Source of the DNA: Stropharia rugosoannulata
Taxonomy: Eukaryota; Basidiomycota; Agaricomycetes; Agaricales; Strophariaceae
Length of the DNA stretch: 64,000 nucleotides
Assembly: GCA_028532985.1 (NCBI GenBank)
Contig: JANCIK010000004.1
Location: 2,108,001-2,172,000, forward strand
Direction: 5' to 3'
Shown: piece by piece, positions 62,790-64,000 of the stretch
Position numbering within the stretch: position 1 is the first letter of the stretch
How the letters are laid out: each line of letters opens with the position of its first letter
Notes under the pieces: model-generated
The model's input: the letters and a program-made list of their open reading frames with translations, nothing else
What the model was told of the DNA's origin: nothing
The model's database searches: none
Made by a program: the position numbers and the translations under genes

Positions 62790-63645
62790 GCACCATCTTT
62801 TAGCGAGTCCATGCTAGCTTGCTGAGCGGGCCCCCACTCAAAGGGCTCTTTCCCACGCAATAGCCGCTGTATGTGCTCTGCGCGCTTCGCATAGTCTGAG
62901 ATGTAAATACGTAGCAGACCCATGGTACCCATGAATGCGCGCACATCACTGATATTCTTGCATGGTCCCCAATTGAGGATCGCATGCACTTTATCAGGTG
63001 CTGGCTTGCGCCCTTCGTATGTGCACAAGTGCCCCACCATTACTATCTCAGCCGCACACAGTATGGACTTCTTTCCACTAAATGTTCCTCCTGAGTACTT
63101 CATGTGCTGCACGATTCTGTTGACATTCAACATGTGTTCCCATACGAATCTCCTTATTCCCTTATTCTCTGGTATTGTCTCGTATCCTCCTCCTTCTAAC
63201 TCATAGCGCGTTTTAGGTCCCCTAATAGGTACATCATCTATGTAGGGTTCTGTAACTTCAGGTATCTCATCGCGTAATATATAGGCGACATCCTCATGAA
63301 AGATGGGCACGGAGTTCGTCCATCCCATAGGTAGGGTTACTAGGCGCAGCGCACCGAACGGCGTCTGGAATGTAGTCAGGTCTCTAGAGGACTCAGCTAG
63401 CAGCCGCTCATTGTACCCAACATACAAGTCCAGGATGCCGCCACATGCGCACCCCGCAAAGTGTTCTGCTAGACTCTCCGCGGCTGGAGGTAGTCCTGAA
63501 TGTGCAATGGTTACCGCATTTAACGGTTCAAGACTGTGCACAATTCTGAATGAGACCCTGTCTTTCTTAGTCACTGTAAACCAGCGCGACCGGTACGATG
63601 AGCTCGAGGGCTCATACGTTGACAGGCCTGCATTTATACCAAGGC
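62705..63645 (-). CDS. Gypsy F pol, reverse transcriptase (5' cut)
   Basis: Minus strand, from the LTR boundary at 63645: SSSYRSRWFTVTKKD, RIVHSLEPLNAVTI, LPMGWTNS and catalytic YIDD near 63236-63247, then the thumb and connection (AFMGTMGLLRIYI). The protease and Gag that should precede are absent because another LTR has inserted. The frame ends at ITLAVDHHGEQ, 1 nt out of phase with the RNase H frame. Confidence 0.9.
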
Positions 63646-64000
63646 TGTAAGTGGCCACAGCGGGCGGTTTGGGCTGAAGTGCAAGGGTACAGCAGAGCAG
63701 TGACTAGCCTGGTCAGCCGTCTCAGCGCTCAGCGCGTGCATCACAAATCATCACGCGTGTGCTCAGCAGGCGGTTGTGTGGGGTTCAGCGGACTGTACGG
63801 GCCATAAGTACACAGTTGAAGTACCCGGAGTAGCTGTCAGCAGAGCACATAACGGTTACTGTCGTCCCAGCGGAAGGCAGGAGTACAGCTGAGCAGAAAA
63901 TATCAAAGGCGACAAGCAGGACTGTGTGTAGACGGCGTCTCAAGGGGCTCAGCGGAACACATCACGAAGGCGAAATTTGCCTAAGTCCACTTGTCAGGTG
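63646..64000 (+). repeat. LTR of another Gypsy element (right end outside window)
   Basis: It starts TGTAAGTGGCCACAG where the RT frame of Gypsy F is cut. Parts match the LTRs of Gypsy F and G in the same orientation as G (GTACAGCTGAGC; AATTTGCCTAAGTCCAC), but the rest is diverged, so it is a related subfamily. Confidence 0.65.

Larger units (their letters stand above)
53331..63645 (-). mobile_element. Gypsy F with antisense gene cassette between pol and 3' LTR
   Basis: Minus-strand Gypsy element: 3' LTR (53331-54544), polypurine tract (54545-54557), a 5.9-kb region with three plus-strand genes, then pol (60456-63645). The RT is cut at 63645 by another LTR, so gag and the 5' LTR are not seen. 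It is inserted in Copia E. LTR and body keep their CpGs, so it looks younger than Gypsy G. Confidence 0.85.

Overview
The window is transposon-dense nuclear DNA of a filamentous fungus, most likely an agaricomycete basidiomycete. The evidence is spliced genes with GT-AG introns of about 30-80 nt, a KDZ-type transposase C-terminus, a DUF6698-like gene, a LINE with endonuclease, reverse transcriptase (RT) and RNase H, and Copia and Gypsy LTR elements. I see no ordinary housekeeping gene; almost everything is a mobile element or a piece of one. No species can be named from sequence alone.

Layout. 1-4192: 3' part of a LINE (copy A, ORF2 intact). 4220-6734: Copia A, cut by LINE B (minus strand, 6735-8607 plus 13774-14396). 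LINE B is split by a complete Copia B (8608-13768, 204-bp LTRs, target duplication AGATG, intact 1,330-aa ORF). 14397-23824: Copia C (plus strand, an inverted near-copy of B), split by LINE D (18271-23083). 23825-27583: a foldback transposon with 710-bp terminal inverted repeats and ~165-bp subterminal repeats. 27584-31506: decayed fungal genes. 31507-39126: Copia F (minus), split by a 2,977-bp inverted-repeat element (33765-36741). 39127-39505: LINE 3' stub with a 15-bp duplication. 40144-44640: one end of a KDZ-type transposon with two spliced genes. 44642-49496: rearranged Gypsy G, a 1.03-kb inverted-repeat element and a truncated spliced gene. 49497-53330: Copia E (minus). 53331-63645: Gypsy F (minus), itself cut by another Gypsy-type LTR from 63646.

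Most unusual region. Gypsy F has its 3' LTR at 53331-54544 and its pol genes at 60456-63645. The 5.9 kb between them holds three plus-strand (antisense) genes. Each has a TATA-like box and GT-AG introns; two splice into uninterrupted proteins of 596 and 374 aa. An intron-bearing antisense gene cassette between pol and the polypurine tract of a Gypsy element is the best candidate for something undescribed. The palindrome TGCGCGCA recurs through the LTR, cassette and pol.

Two ages of DNA are visible. Gypsy F, Copia B and the LINE A/B copies keep their CpGs. Gypsy G, Copia E and the right part of Copia C have lost many as TpG/CpA, including changes that remove RT catalytic aspartates. The left arm of Copia C and the 5' part of LINE D differ from their sister copies mainly by 1-3 nt deletions, which looks more like uncorrected sequence than evolution.
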